NCBI GenBank assembly: GCA_030068075.1
Contig: CM057829.1
Span: 81,955,132-82,019,131, forward strand
Source: Paguma larvata
Lineage: Eukaryota > Chordata > Mammalia > Carnivora > Viverridae
Direction of reading: 5' to 3'
DNA: 64,000 nucleotides
Shown here: positions 12,747-24,439 of the stretch, one piece after another
How positions within the stretch are numbered: the first letter of the stretch is position 1
Layout of the letters: the number at the start of each line of letters is the position of its first letter
Translations under genes and position numbers: made by a program
The notes under the pieces: model-generated
The model's input: only the letters and a program-made list of their open reading frames with translations
Told to the model about the DNA's origin: nothing
Databases searched by the model: none

Positions 12747-13429
12747 TATGGCTACATATTAGGAATGAGTTTGAATTCTTTCACTGGCAATAAAATTGTT
12801 CTTGAAGGCACTCCATTCCTTTAATTCAACGTGCAGCCCCTGAACATTCAACGTTTTGAAGAAGGCATGGCTCTTGCTGAGGGCAACTGAAGCTAGAAAG
12901 AACAGATAGCTGGAGCTGAAAAAAGACTTTGAGATCCATACACACTGAGGAATGCCCTCTGTGGCCATCTTGACAGGTGCTATCCACTTAAATACTTCCA
13001 ATAAACAAAAATTGACTACCTCTGAGGCAAGGCATTTTATCTGTAGAACAGTGTATTCACTGCCAAGTTCCCCTGTGAGGCCACAGTAGATCACTCGTAT
13101 TATTCTGGCCTTTGGAGACAACATAAATCTTTCTATCTGCTCCATAAGAGAATCCTTAAAATATTTGAAAACATTTTTCTTGTTATCAGCATCTTTTTAT
13201 TTATTTCTTCCTTCTTATAAAATATAATTGTAGCCTCTTGCCATTCCGATCTTTGTACTTTAAAGGTGTATTTGGTGAATTCTATTTTTAAATGTTTTGT
13301 TCAACACTAAATATTCTAGATATAGTCAGTGATAAATTTCTTGGATCATAATTTTTCATTATCTGGGCATTATAAATCTGTTCAAGTGGTCTAAGAATGT
13401 GCTTACCATTTTATTAGTCACATTGTAAA

Positions 13430-13625
13430 TTCAGTTCACTCACTGCAGATATTCCCTGAGAACCTACCATGTATTGGACTAATATATGTACTAAGTACTG
13501 CGGTTACGAAAATAAATAAAATACAATGTCTTCTTTAAGTAGCTTATGGTCCAATGAGACAGAGAGCAACTACTATAGACACAGGCCCAAGGTGCTGTAG
13601 GTATAGATGAGGAAGATGAAGACCA
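13430..13625 (+). mobile_element. Old dispersed repeat ('constantly growing table' type), family not assigned
   Basis: 'ccctgagaacctaccatgta', 'tatgtactaagtactgcgg' and 'gcttatggtccaatgagaca' follow the pattern 'gagcacctactatgtgccag ... gctagg ... ggagcttacagtctag' common in ancient mammalian repeats. Similar stretches occur at about 38345-38470 and 41885-42130. Confidence 0.45.
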
Positions 13626-13681
13626 GTCTGGAATAGTATTGATCACATAATAACTGATCAATGAAAATCATTATATTTTTT

Positions 13682-13748
13682 AAAAATTTCTTTAAATTTA
13701 TTTATTTATTTTAAGAGAGACAGAGACAACGTGAGCAGGGAAGGAGTT

Positions 13749-13782
<34 letters not shown>

Positions 13783-13911
13783 CCCAAGCAGGCTCCACGC
13801 TGTCAGCCCTGAGCCAAATGTGAAGCTCGATCTCACAAAACTGTGAGAACATGACCTGAGTCAAAACCATGAGTCAGATGCTCAACCAACTGAGCCACCC
13901 AAGCACCCCCA
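13682..13911 (-). mobile_element. Felid tRNA-Lys SINE, inverted
   Basis: Inverted copy with TTTATTTATTTATTTT tail complement, a (GA)n run at about 13756-13780, 'gcaggctccacgctgtcagc', and head complement 'caactgagccacccaagcac'. A possible imperfect duplication (aaaatcattat / aaatcatcat) flanks it. Confidence 0.88.
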
Positions 13912-13931
13912 AATCATCATACTTCTTCCCC

Positions 13932-14752
13932 TGTAATGCCACTTGCTGGAGTCCAGGGGTGCCTGAAAGATGGACGGTCAGGAGAAAGAAATAAGAGAGC
14001 CACGAGATGTAGTCTGATCACCAAGCAGGCATCTCTGGCAATTCTGGCATCTCTGCTCTGCTGGTCTCAGTGTCTTTATTTAAAAGTAGTAAGTGACATT
14101 ACAACAATGAGTGACATACCATTAGTAAGCATAGTTTGAACGATAATGTGTTTTTATCAGCAAAGCAGCAATTTCCTCAATCTTGCAAGTTGTTTTCAAG
14201 TTAATTAGCATATACATTTAAGGCAGGGGGAGAGGACAGGAAGTTACCTAGGCCTGCCTATGTGAATACCTATAAACAGGCCTGGAGTCATTCTGCCTAT
14301 TCTTCCAACTACAATGGGGGAGGTGCAACCCATCCAGCAAGGACAGAATTTCCAATGCTTGTCCTTTGCTTGCGAGTGAGTGAATTTACCTAATAGGGGC
14401 CTAACATTTACACAAGTTACATTAATATTTAGCCAGCCCATAACTGCTATCAATTTGTGCAACCCATCCCCAAGATGCAACTTTAAGATTACTTCTGGTC
14501 AGGCTACTCTCATTCAGATGTAATCCATCAAAGCATCATGCGCAGGGTCCTTCCTTTTTATTTAAATACCATAAAACAAAAGAGCATTACATTCCTTAGG
14601 GCCAAGGAGAGTAGCTCAAGAAATCCAAGCCTGAAAAATTATTTAGAAGGAGGTGAGACTGGGCACCATTTGATTGGCAGGAGCTTTGCAAACCATCTGC
14701 CTTTCCACACAGGGAGGTGTCTCAACCTGTGAGCCTAAGGTGGCTCCCAACA
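13932..14752 (-). mobile_element. Probable endogenous retrovirus solo LTR, class II (beta-like)
   Basis: Read on the minus strand, it begins TGTTGGGAGCCACC at 14752, a start typical of betaretrovirus-like LTRs. It carries an AATAAA signal at about 14075-14080 and ends '...GTGGCATTACA' at 13932. The order of a long U3, a poly(A) signal and a short U5 fits an LTR of about 820 bp. No retroviral gene is attached, so it is a solo LTR or a truncated copy. I could not find a clear 6-bp duplication, so both ends are uncertain. Confidence 0.6.
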
Positions 14753-14779
14753 GCCACCGAGCCCAATCATTTTCCACAG

Positions 14780-16340
14780 TTAGAACTTATACAAAGTGTT
14801 TACTGAATCTACATGAAGGAATTTACATTTATTCTAGTTAAAATTTATCATTTTTCATTTACTTCTAAGATAGTGTGGAATGTGAATTTTGTCAGACATC
14901 TTTCTAACTTTTATTTATCTGCAAAGTAGCTACTATGTGTTTCACTATAGTCACTGATACAACGCTTGAAAAGAACTGGGAGTTGGGACCCTACCTTTAG
15001 GTAGAAACAAAACCACTAATTACCACTTATTAAATTGACTGTTCACATTTCTGTGAATCCACCTCCTTGGTCTCTCATCCAGGCCACAAATTACTATCTT
15101 ATTCACCAGAATGAGACAGAATGCTGTCTCCAAATAATAATTGAAATAACATGATACTCATGACATTCCTCTATGCACCAAGGAAGCATTTGTAAATCAA
15201 GCTTGGGTTTGGTTTGGCAGGATTCTGCTTTGTGATTCTATGCTGTCTATGAAGCCCTAAAGGTTAACTCATAGAGGTGACTGACCTTTGTTGTCCTCTG
15301 TATATAATTACAAATTCATCTGAAAAGAAATAGGATATTAATATAATATATTAGACATATATCATTATACATAATATACCATGTAACCTATTTAGTATTA
15401 CATTGATATAAGATAGTAATTTGCTTTAGTCCCCAGTGATTGAGTCTCAACTCTGTAAACTATATCCATGGCCAAATGAAAAAAAAAATACGTTTCCACA
15501 TCTAAAGCAAGGAATTAGGAGGTATTTTCCTATCGAAAATTGTTATATAATGGTCAGATATATTCAGAATGGTTCAGATAACACAATATTTTAGGAACAT
15601 GATAGGTTAAAAGACTTTTCAGAACTGCTCAGAGAGTTTCACTAAAATTTATAGCATTATTTCAAAGAGAAAATGGGTTCTAAATCCCAATAATGGATTT
15701 TTCAAAATAACTCTTTTAAACACAATCCAATTACAGGTTGAAATCGCCTGAAGTGTAGTTTCGGTTTCACAAAAATCCAAATGTATGTGTAGTTGAGTAT
15801 TACGAATACTTTCTATAAAGTGCAGGAATAAGTGAACTTTGTACACTTATAATAAATGCACAATTCCAAAAGATTATTATTTGCACTAAGATTATGCATT
15901 TTATTCTATTTTCAACCTTCTCCCTATATGAAATAAACTTTGATTATTTAGAAATTATCATTGACAAAGGATAGTTCTCCCTACATATTGCAGTATCAAG
16001 ACCATTATTTTCAAAGTTTAAAATTTATAAAAATTTTCATGTCCTCCATACATTTTAAAGATGTCCTAAAAGTAAAATAAAGATAAATGTTAGGGCAATT
16101 TATAGCTAAAATTCTATTCAATCCATACAAGTTAGCAAGAATTTAAGGTGTTTTTAGATGAGGTGAGGGATAAGGTGTTTTTCTATCACCTACAAAATAT
16201 AGGTGGACAAGTTCTAATATTTCAATGAACACTCAAGATACTGAGTATAAGTGTCTCAAATATGTAGATGCTTTTCGCTTGAGAAAAACTTCATATACAA
16301 CTTGAAAAAAGTAATAGTTGTGCTTTTTCCTATAATTATT
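14780..16340. other. AT-rich non-coding stretch
   Basis: No gene or nameable repeat seen. It is very AT-rich at about 15320-15420. The 65-codon frame on the minus strand at 15649-15846 is unrecognised. Confidence 0.4.
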
Positions 16341-16555
16341 AATAGCACCATTTGCCAAATATTTCTGTGTGCCCGACGCTGTGTAGTCCTATACGTGCTT
16401 TAGGTAAGTGCCATCATTCCCATTTTACAGATGAGAAATCGTGGCTCTGAGAAATAAAACATCTTCCAAGATCACATAACTAGAAGAAACAATAAGGGTT
16501 TGATCCTGGTTCTCCTGAATCCAAAGCCCTTGCACTTACTCACCGTGATACGTCA
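16341..16555 (-). mobile_element. MIR SINE, inverted
   Basis: A well-ordered inverted MIR: 'ccatttgccaaatatttctg', 'tgcccgacgctgtgtag', 'attcccattttacagatgag', 'atcacataactagaag', 'gtttgatcctggttctcc'. Close to full length. Confidence 0.8.
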
Positions 16556-16559
16556 TCTT

Positions 16560-17865
16560 TTAATAATAAATGTTGTTGAGAGAGGAAGAATGTCATTATA
16601 GAGTTAGAATAATTATTTTATCGTTACTACGACAGACATGGAACTACATTCTTAGAGAGCTGTTTGTCACTTCTTTATCACCAGACACTTAGAATTTGAT
16701 TGCTGGGGTCAAGTGGCATTTCGCAGACAGAAGTTATAATGATCGAATTCACAGAGGACACTTGTTTTGATCATTTGCCCTAGCCAATGACAGTTGATCT
16801 TTTGCTCACTTATTTCTACTTTTCTAATCCTTCTGACAGGCACTTGCCCATCACTAATTCCCATTAGGAACACTAGTGGTATTGCAGGTTTTCAAGACTT
16901 TTCAAGTCTCCTGGATTCTATGCATGACATATGGTTTCAGTAGGGAACTACTGATTGCACGGTGAAGCCTGTTATTTCTTCCACTTTTCACTGCTCTGCT
17001 CACAGCGGGCTGGCAGCTGAACTGCGAATAGGATTTTAAAGTTCAGCATGAGATCCAGGAGCCCTGAAACAACAACAATAATAAAAGTGGGCTCTGGTTT
17101 TATGCTGGAGGCAAGTTCTGCTTTCTGTATTCAGAACTTTTTGAAGGGGAGCACTGGAAGTCAAAGAGACAGGAAATGAAAATGCTACCCAGACCCCGGC
17201 TTTCCACAAGGAAAAACTCTTGCTCCTTTGAAATTGGAATTTTTTTTTTCCTTAGGTACTGATGTAAGCAAACTACAATACAGCTTTATTTCCTTTTCTG
17301 TGATGTGAAATGCCACAATCCCAGCCAAAGTTTTAAGAAATGCCATGACACACATAAAAACAGTCAATTATGTTGCTGAAGTAATCCAGGCACACTTTTT
17401 TTCTCTCCAAAAACACTCTGCTATATTTTACATGAAAAATTACTACAAATACATTTGTCAAAAGTCCTCCCCGGTGTGAACCCTGGGTCCTGTGACATCG
17501 ATGGATTAACACTTGTAACCTTCAGTTCTAATTGGAATAAAGTCAACGTCTGCTTTTAAAGAAAAATGATTTCAAGAAAACCACTGTGCTTTTAACAACA
17601 AAGGCCAAATTCTTTGTTGTTACATGGACATGAGAAGGATTATTTAGGTCTCTGTATATATTGGCTACATGAAATGATCTTACTCATTTGTTTAGGGTAT
17701 AACACTGACACTTAGAAACAACCCAAAATAATCAAAAGCAGTAAATTCTTAGTGATTGGGCCTATAGCTAATGTAGAAACAATTTCTGACTCCTAAGCAT
17801 GTGCTATAAAATTGAGAAGGAGACTGGGGGTAGGCACTTAGCATCTTCATTAGAAATTAGTAGCA
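16560..17865. other. Non-coding stretch
   Basis: No gene found. The base composition is more balanced than in the neighbourhood, and no repeat was recognised. The 60-codon frame at 17185-17367 has no support. Confidence 0.4.
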
Positions 17866-17869
17866 AGGA

Positions 17870-18050
17870 TCTTAGAAGCAGCATAGTCAAGTCAAATGAT
17901 CTAGAGTCACAGGCCGTGAAGTCACATTATGTTTTGTTATTTACAAGCCACTTGATATGAAACATGCTTCCTAAATTTCCTGAAATATAGTTTCTTTATC
18001 TATAAAATAGGGCTTAACATCTTGGGAGATAATTCCTCATGGGTCTCTCT
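17870..18050 (+). mobile_element. MIR SINE, plus orientation
   Basis: 'atttacaagccacttgatat', 'gtttctttatctataaaata' and 'gggcttaacatcttgggag' follow the MIR core and its 'cagtttcctcatctgtaaaa' block in diverged form. Confidence 0.55.
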
Positions 18051-18054
18051 TATT

Positions 18055-18795
18055 TCAGCACATCTTTTGAGCAGACGCATGGTAGCTTTGTTCTGGATTC
18101 CCTTTCCAAGAATGCCTATACACGAACAACACTGGACATGAAAAGATGGTGACTTTCTCTGGGGAAGAGGGAAAATTTATTTGTTCTCCTGGATAATAAG
18201 AATGTTTCCCTCTAGGGCAAAAGTTGGACAGTTTTGCTATCAGCTTCCTTATAAAAGCTTGCTGTTTCTGAAACTTGAGGTTCTTCTCCTGGAATGCCAT
18301 CCAGTGAGGGTAAAGATGTCACATGTCCCTTGTTGCATTGCTCTGTAGGAACAACGAGCTGGCGCAAATGAATTTACTCTGGCAGCAACTATTGCTTTCA
18401 CTAACACATTAGACTTTGTCTCTGAGCCAAGAACGCCATATTTGTGGCCAGTATTCATGAAACTATGGAAGACTAACTTACTGGCTTATAAGTAGAGTAA
18501 ACTCTCAGACCCTTAACAGATCTTGAAATTCATAGTTTGTGAAAATTAAAAACAAAATTGTTTCAAAATATTTAATGAAGTGTCTTAAAAAATAGAAATT
18601 ATTTGATTTATTTTAGTTAACATTATTACAATCAATATGGTAATGATAGTAATTTCTATTCTGAGACTTTGTTATTATGGGAAACAAATGAAGTAACTTA
18701 TATGAGCAATTAATTACTTTAAAATATTCTAGATGAAATAGATTGAGTTGTATGTTTAAAGGAAGAAGTATTTATTAAAAATCTTTTTGATGTAA
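18055..18795. other. Non-coding stretch with two overlapping minus frames
   Basis: Frames of 81 and 69 codons overlap on the minus strand (18055-18300, 18249-18458). Neither resembles a known protein and no splice or promoter context supports them. The rest is AT-rich. Confidence 0.35.
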
Positions 18796-18799
18796 GTTA

Positions 18800-18942
18800 C
18801 CATCCAAAAATGATATAAGCAATTTGCAGCCTTGGAATGGGAAAAAATAACTGTAAACCACCTATCCGGAAAAGAATTAATATCTAGATACAAAAGGAAC
18901 TCAATAGCGAGATATATATATATATCGCGTGCATAGATATAA

Positions 18943-18987
<45 letters not shown>

Positions 18988-19790
18988 CCAATTTAAAAAT
19001 ATGTAGAAGACCTAAAGAGTCATTTCTCCAAAGATACATTCAAATGGCCAAGAGGTATATGAAAGGATGTTCGACTTCATCAATTATTAGGGAAATGGAA
19101 ATAAAAACCACAATATCACTTTACACCTATTAGAATGGCTATTATCAAATTATACAACTGTTGGTGAGACTGTAGAGAAGAAGGAACACTTGTGGACTAC
19201 GGATGGGAATGTAATTAGTCCAGTCATTAGAGAAAACAATACAGAGTTCTTCAAAAAACTAAAAATAGAATGACCACATAATCCAGCAATCCCCCTTCTG
19301 GGTATATATCTGAAGAAAATGAAACCACTATCTCAAAGAGACATTTGTAGTTGCATGTTCATTGCAGCACAATTATTATTCACAATACTAAAGCATGGAG
19401 ACAACTTAAGTGTCCACTGGTTGATGGAATTCTATATAAAATATATACTCATAGATTACATATTATTCATAGATTACATATATATGAATACTATTCAGCC
19501 ATAAAAAAGAAAGAAATCATGTAATTTGCAATAATATGAATGGACCTTGAGTGTATTATGTTAGGTGAAATAAGACAGAGAGACGAAGACAAATACTGTA
19601 TGATATCATTTATATGTGGAATCTAAAAAAGTTGAATTCATAAAAATAAGAGAGAAAAATGGTGGTTTCCAGGGGCTGGAGGATGAGGAAAATGAGGAGA
19701 TATTGAAAAGATATGGACTTCTGCTATAAGATGAATAGGTTCCAAGGATCTCATGTTTAGTATGGTGATTAAAAAAATTTTTTTAACTAA
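18800..19790 (+). mobile_element. L1 (L1MA-like) 3' end split by an (AT)n tract
   Basis: The ORF2 end is recognisable before and after the AT tract: 'ctgtaaaccacctatccgg', 'aggaactcaatagcg', then 'ctaaagagtcatttctccaa', 'acaaatggcc'-like text and 'ttacacctattagaatggct'. The 3' UTR continues with 'attcagccataaaaaagaaa', 'taatatgaatggacc' and 'ccaggggctggaggatgag'. It ends near 19790. Dead copy. Confidence 0.85.
18911..18984 (+). repeat. (AT)n microsatellite within L1
   Basis: There are two AT tracts, about 18912-18925 and 18944-18982, separated by CGCGTGCATAGATATAATGC. The first is framed by GCGA and CGCG, giving a near-perfect palindrome. The L1 sequence resumes directly after the tract. Confidence 0.95.
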
Positions 19791-19794
19791 AACA

Positions 19795-21325
19795 TTTATA
19801 CATATGTATATATTAAAATTTTTTTACATATATATATGTAATTTTAAAATTCTGTGCTCTCAAAGGTCTCATATTCTAGTTTGAGAGACAAGACCTAAAC
19901 CTATAAAAAATGAATAGTAAAACTTTGACCTATAATCAAGAAGAGTGTTGATGTCACAAAACAATTTGTGATTCATTTGCCATAGTGATATATATATAGT
20001 AAGTATTTTGGAATTTAGACAAAGAGAAGTCTAAATCCTTGGCATTCCCAAAGTCCCTCCTTATGGTAGATATTTCCTTATATTAGGCATTTTACTTATT
20101 ACCATAATATCATTACTTTGACCCTGAATATTTTAAAATCTAGGTATTTGATTCAAAGTCTTACGAGGCCTAGGAGAGTACCCCAAACTACTATATTATT
20201 GATGATGATTTATGAATTGAGTCAAATCTTCTTTCTTAGGTTGTTATATTGTAATATAAAGAGAGAATCAGTATATAAAACAGGAATACAAAATAGGAGA
20301 TAAAGGGCAAAATAGCGAAAATAGTGAGTTAGAAAATCCAGGAATCAGAGAACGATGCTGAGAAAAAAAAAGAGTAGAGAATCAAGAAGTAGAGGCAGGA
20401 CAATAGTGGGACGTTAAATTAGGAACACCCGCTTCTCAGGAGGCAAACCAACCTAATCACTGCATTGTTATCTGAGTTCCTTCCAGACTAGCAGTAGCTG
20501 CTGCAATATCCTGAAAGTTTCAGTTATCCGTGAGTTCTGGGTGAATCTGCTGGGATTTCTTCCAGGCCCCCTACTTGTCCATGCACCCTTAAAATGCCCT
20601 TATTAATTAAGATAGTCTGAATTACCAGTCTGGAGCAAAGAATCTAACATGTGGGTGCTGAGAACAGCAAAACCCTCAAAAAGACTTCCCAGGAAAAACA
20701 CTGACACGCACAGATGACCATGAGGAGACCCATTTGTCTAGAAGAGAACCCTGGAGGCGAGAAGTTAGAGTTGCAATCCCATGACAAATAACAGAGAACC
20801 TTAAGAGAAAGCCTAAGAATTCCAAATATTGTGGAATTTATAATTAAGGGTATGAGATAAGTTCTTTTTGTGATGTAGGAAAAAGGACAAAGCCAAGGCT
20901 GTTCATCAGTAGGTACGATGGGAACACTAACCGTGCAGAGCCACGATGAGTAAGAGTGATAGGGACAACGACCTTCTCTGAACTCTGAAAGGCAGGCGTG
21001 TAGCCCAGATCCACTCTCAACTAGAAATACTGTTTCTTTTAGGACTTCTTGCTCCCTCGCCACTTTCCTTTCTCCTAAGTTTTATTTCTATTTGTGTCTC
21101 CCACCCCCACATGTATGAATGGGGACACTTTCAACTTAAGTTCCCTAGTATTCATTTATATAATGTTGAAAGTTTTATATCTATTTCTTTTAAACCCATT
21201 TAAACTGAGTTGCTTTTTAATTTTAGGTGTCCGTTGATCAAAGCCTGTGCTATTAAAGTTTCCCTGGCTCCCCCAGGCTTACCGTAGCACTCTTTAATTG
21301 GTAAAGGGAACCTCCATACTTCCAT
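19795..21325. other. Non-coding stretch with a 139-codon minus frame
   Basis: No supported gene. The minus frame at 20644-21063 (139 codons) is unrecognised, Cys/Ser-rich and lacks promoter or splice context; I treat it as chance. Small AT repeats lie at about 19797-19850. Confidence 0.35.
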
Positions 21326-21329
21326 CATT

Positions 21330-21490
21330 ACTTTGCTTTAATAATCATCTCCCCCATCTGTCTTGTCTGCTAATCTATAGACTGTTTTAGGTTAAAATTG
21401 TTTTTTAATCATCTACATGTTTCCAGAGACTGGCACGGTGCCTGCCATATTATAGGTACTAAATAATTTTTGAATAAATGAACTAAATCT
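21330..21490 (+). mobile_element. L2 LINE 3' end
   Basis: 'agagactggcacggtgcctg' and 'gtactaaataatttttgaat' followed by AAATGAAC match the last part of L2. The upstream text 'cccccatctgtcttgtctgc' is compatible. Confidence 0.65.
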
Positions 21491-21494
21491 CTCT

Positions 21495-22007
21495 TCTCAT
21501 TTAGCAGAAAATTTAAGAGATTCACAGGTAATAGTCTATAAGAGGCTATGTAATTTGCCAAAATCAATAATCATCGTCATTTTTGTTTCTGTTACATTAA
21601 GTGGAATTGCACTGGCTAGTATTGTTTCTTCTTGATTTATATCTTCCCACGTGTCATTGTCTCATAGCAGCTGGAGCAGTACTAGAGATTTATGTCTTTT
21701 CCAAAGGCATAAAATTAATCTGATTTTTAATTATTTTTCCCAATAGCATATAAGCTTCAATTTAGTTTCTACTTAGGATCAATATTGATTTAAGTTACTT
21801 TAGTAGTTTCACCTTTTAAAAAAGGAGCCATGTCACAGCCAAACTCATAAAATTATGGCCTAGTCCTCATGAATATTAAACACAAGCATTAAATTTAATT
21901 TTCTCTTTGGGTTTGGGAAGGTATACGAATAGGCAGGGGAGGCAAATCCTTCTTCCCTGAAGTAAATTGAGATATCTACATAGTGGTAATCATGGTCCCT
22001 ACTCAAC
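21495..22007. other. Non-coding stretch
   Basis: No gene and no nameable repeat seen; ordinary AT-rich DNA. Confidence 0.35.
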
Positions 22008-22016
22008 TGCAATGCA

Positions 22017-22228
22017 GTTTTTTTTAATGTTTTCTATTTATTTATTGAGAGACAGAGAGAGACAGAGCACGAGCATGAGAAGGGCAGAGAGAGGGGGAGA
22101 CATAGAATCAGAAGCAAGCTCCAGGCTCTGAGCTGTCAGCACAGAGCCCGACGCAGGGCTCAAACTCACAAACCGTCAGATCATGACCTGAGCTGGAGTC
22201 TGACGCTCAACCGACTGAGCCACCTGGG
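22017..22228 (-). mobile_element. Felid tRNA-Lys SINE, inverted
   Basis: A full inverted copy with 'ctccaggctctgagctgtca' and the head complement 'cgactgagccacctgg'. The 9-bp duplication tgcaatgca lies at 22008-22016 and 22229-22237. Good sequence conservation suggests a young copy. Confidence 0.94.
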
Positions 22229-22239
22229 TGCAATGCACT

Positions 22240-22693
22240 TCTATTCTGTTACTAACATACAAGTGCCATATGTGCTCAATCGCACTGTTTATCATGTAGT
22301 TTATGACTTAGGTAAATCTTAGGGAGGACTAGAATGGTTTCAGCACAGAAATAAGGACACCTTGCTATCTTTCCATATGGAAGACCAGCCAGATCCTCAC
22401 TGTTCAAAACCGGGCATGTAGAAGATGTAGAAGAATTACATCTAACAGAATGTAAACAAGGCAATTCTTGGGAACATGGGTGACAGCCTGTAGCATTCGT
22501 GCCACAATTCCTCTGTAAGCACTCCTCTGTTCTGTATCTGTGACCAACATGCGCTTCTTTCCTGAGCCTGGCCTCAGCTCAAAACCCTGCACGAACAATA
22601 AGTCCATGCACTAGGCCTAGCCATCAGAATTAGATCAAGTATATAAACCTACCCTACAGTATTACATGTGTAAAGTCTTACTCCACAAAGATT
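22240..22693. other. Non-coding stretch
   Basis: Two overlapping short minus frames (22276-22464, 22404-22607) are unrecognised. Nothing else is seen. Confidence 0.35.
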
Positions 22694-22709
22694 AAAACTC
22701 TCCTACTTT

Positions 22710-22862
22710 TTTTTAGTCTATTTTTATTTATTTTGAAAGAGAGAGAGAGAGAGCACCAGCAGGGGAGGGACACAGGGAAAGAGAATCCTCACACTCATGG
22801 ACCGTGAGATCATGACCTGAGCCGAAGTCAGATGCTTAACTGACTGAGCCACTAGGCACCCC
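22710..22862 (-). mobile_element. Felid tRNA-Lys SINE with internal deletion, inverted
   Basis: The perfect 16-bp duplication aaaactctcctacttt lies at 22694-22709 and 22863-22878. Only about 153 bp remain: the usual 'ggctctgagctgtcagcac' segment between the GA-rich body and the 'accgtgagatcatgacctga' head part is missing. Confidence 0.93.
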
Positions 22863-22879
22863 AAAACTCTCCTACTTTA

Positions 22880-23640
22880 CCTGCAGGCTATGGGACGCTA
22901 TCACTGGATAGGGACGTGTCCCTGATTTTCTCATACAGTGGTACACCATGGAAATCACTTCCTGTGTTTCTTGTATTTTGAAACATGTGCTCAGATTTTA
23001 ACATTTCTGAAACCGAGATAGGCGCACGCAATGTGCTGGTGTTTGTTGTTCATCGTTATGTTGTGTACTGGTTTTGTTTAGTTTGATTTGGCATGACTTC
23101 GCTTGGAAACCATTAAATTGATGATCATTTATGTAATAGAATAATATCAAATTTGCAAATTTTCAATCCTTCTCAGGGGTAATTTGCTGTAATATCTCAT
23201 CGAGAGTATATTTTCAAATACATGGTGTCATATAATAACTCACAATAAGCTTTATTATAATTAACCAATCAGAGATCAGTAGCACCATGATGATTTACAA
23301 TTTGGTTTGCCTCTAATGGACATTATAACTTAGCAACGAACGAGTAGAAATAGAATAGAAGAAATTGATGTGGGAGAACTCCAATCAAGATAGATCAAAA
23401 GCAAAGATATATAGCTCAGTGTTTAACATATAATAAAATAATATTTTCTCCATCATAAAAATAAGAGGGTATATGACAAAAGTAGAACATATAAAGTAGC
23501 TTTTATGAAATGACAGAGGTAGGCAACTTTGGAAGAATATAAATTGCCTCATTTTTATATTTGCCTAAGGCCTTGCTAGCAGGAGAGGTGCCTATGTTTA
23601 GGGAATATATAGACCTTTTCTGCTTTTATCAGTAGTAACT
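22880..23640. other. Non-coding stretch
   Basis: No gene and no repeat I can name. AT-rich, with only short frames. Confidence 0.35.
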
Positions 23641-23710
23641 TAGAAATATTCATATATATTCATATATATATATATATATGCACATATATATATATATATA
23701 TATATATATC
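23641..23710 (+). repeat. (AT)n microsatellite
   Basis: Two alternating AT blocks, about 23661-23680 and 23685-23709, joined by GCAC, with an ATTCATATATATTCATAT lead-in. No surrounding repeat was recognised. Confidence 0.95.
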
Positions 23711-24435
23711 ACTCCTCTGAGTAAAATGTATATGTTGTTGATAGTGTTCTAAATAAAGGATATAAACTAAATCTCTTTTTATATAATTATTGCTTTATTC
23801 GGAGCAATAGAAAAGGTAAGTTTATTCTTTCCCTCAGAGAAGCTTACAATCAAATCAGACTGGAATATTTATAGAAAGGGAAAAAAAACATATAGCTATA
23901 GTACACCCTCTAGTCACTAAGAATAAATTAGATAATGCATTTGAAAAAGTAGAGAAAAGTGTGCAGGCTAGATTAGATATGCTGTAAAATCTTCCTAGAA
24001 CAAAGCATCTGGAAACTCTAAATAAAGCATTACAATATATCATTGCAAATGTGTATGTGTGCTTACAAAACAGAAAGAAAACAGAAAGAAATTACCTAAC
24101 AGCAGAGTAATAAATAGGCTTTCAAGTCACAATGACCAGGAGTGCTTGCTGATATCAGAAATTTAGAACTCTGAATTTCATGGATGCTAAGGGTCAGGAG
24201 AAAAGTCCTTGGTCCCCATAATTTGAGCAGTTGCGACATATACTTCTGAATAAAGCCAGGACCCTTGAAAGTTACCCTTTTAGGAAAAGAGAATATTGGA
24301 TAAAATATCACTCATGAGCAAAGGGAGCTATATTTTCTCTATCTGGAAACCCGCCTCTGAAAATTTATTACCCCAGGCTTGCTTTCAGATAGATGCTAGC
24401 TTCTACCTGAATATTGATCTTCAATACCTCCAGAG
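23711..24435. other. Non-coding stretch
   Basis: AT-rich. Minus frames at 23855-24043 and 24096-24311 are short and unrecognised. The right part may already belong to the HAL1-like element that follows. Confidence 0.35.
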
Positions 24436-24439
24436 GAAC

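Noticed and set aside
12759..13145. 128-codon minus-strand open frame
   Set aside because: It lies in apparently unique DNA and is the longest frame not explained by a repeat in that area, but it resembles no protein family I know. No splice sites, promoter, Kozak context or poly(A) signal support it; a frame of this size is expected by chance in 64 kb.
20644..21063. 139-codon minus-strand open frame
   Set aside because: Unrecognised composition, no conserved motif and no gene context. Treated as a chance frame.
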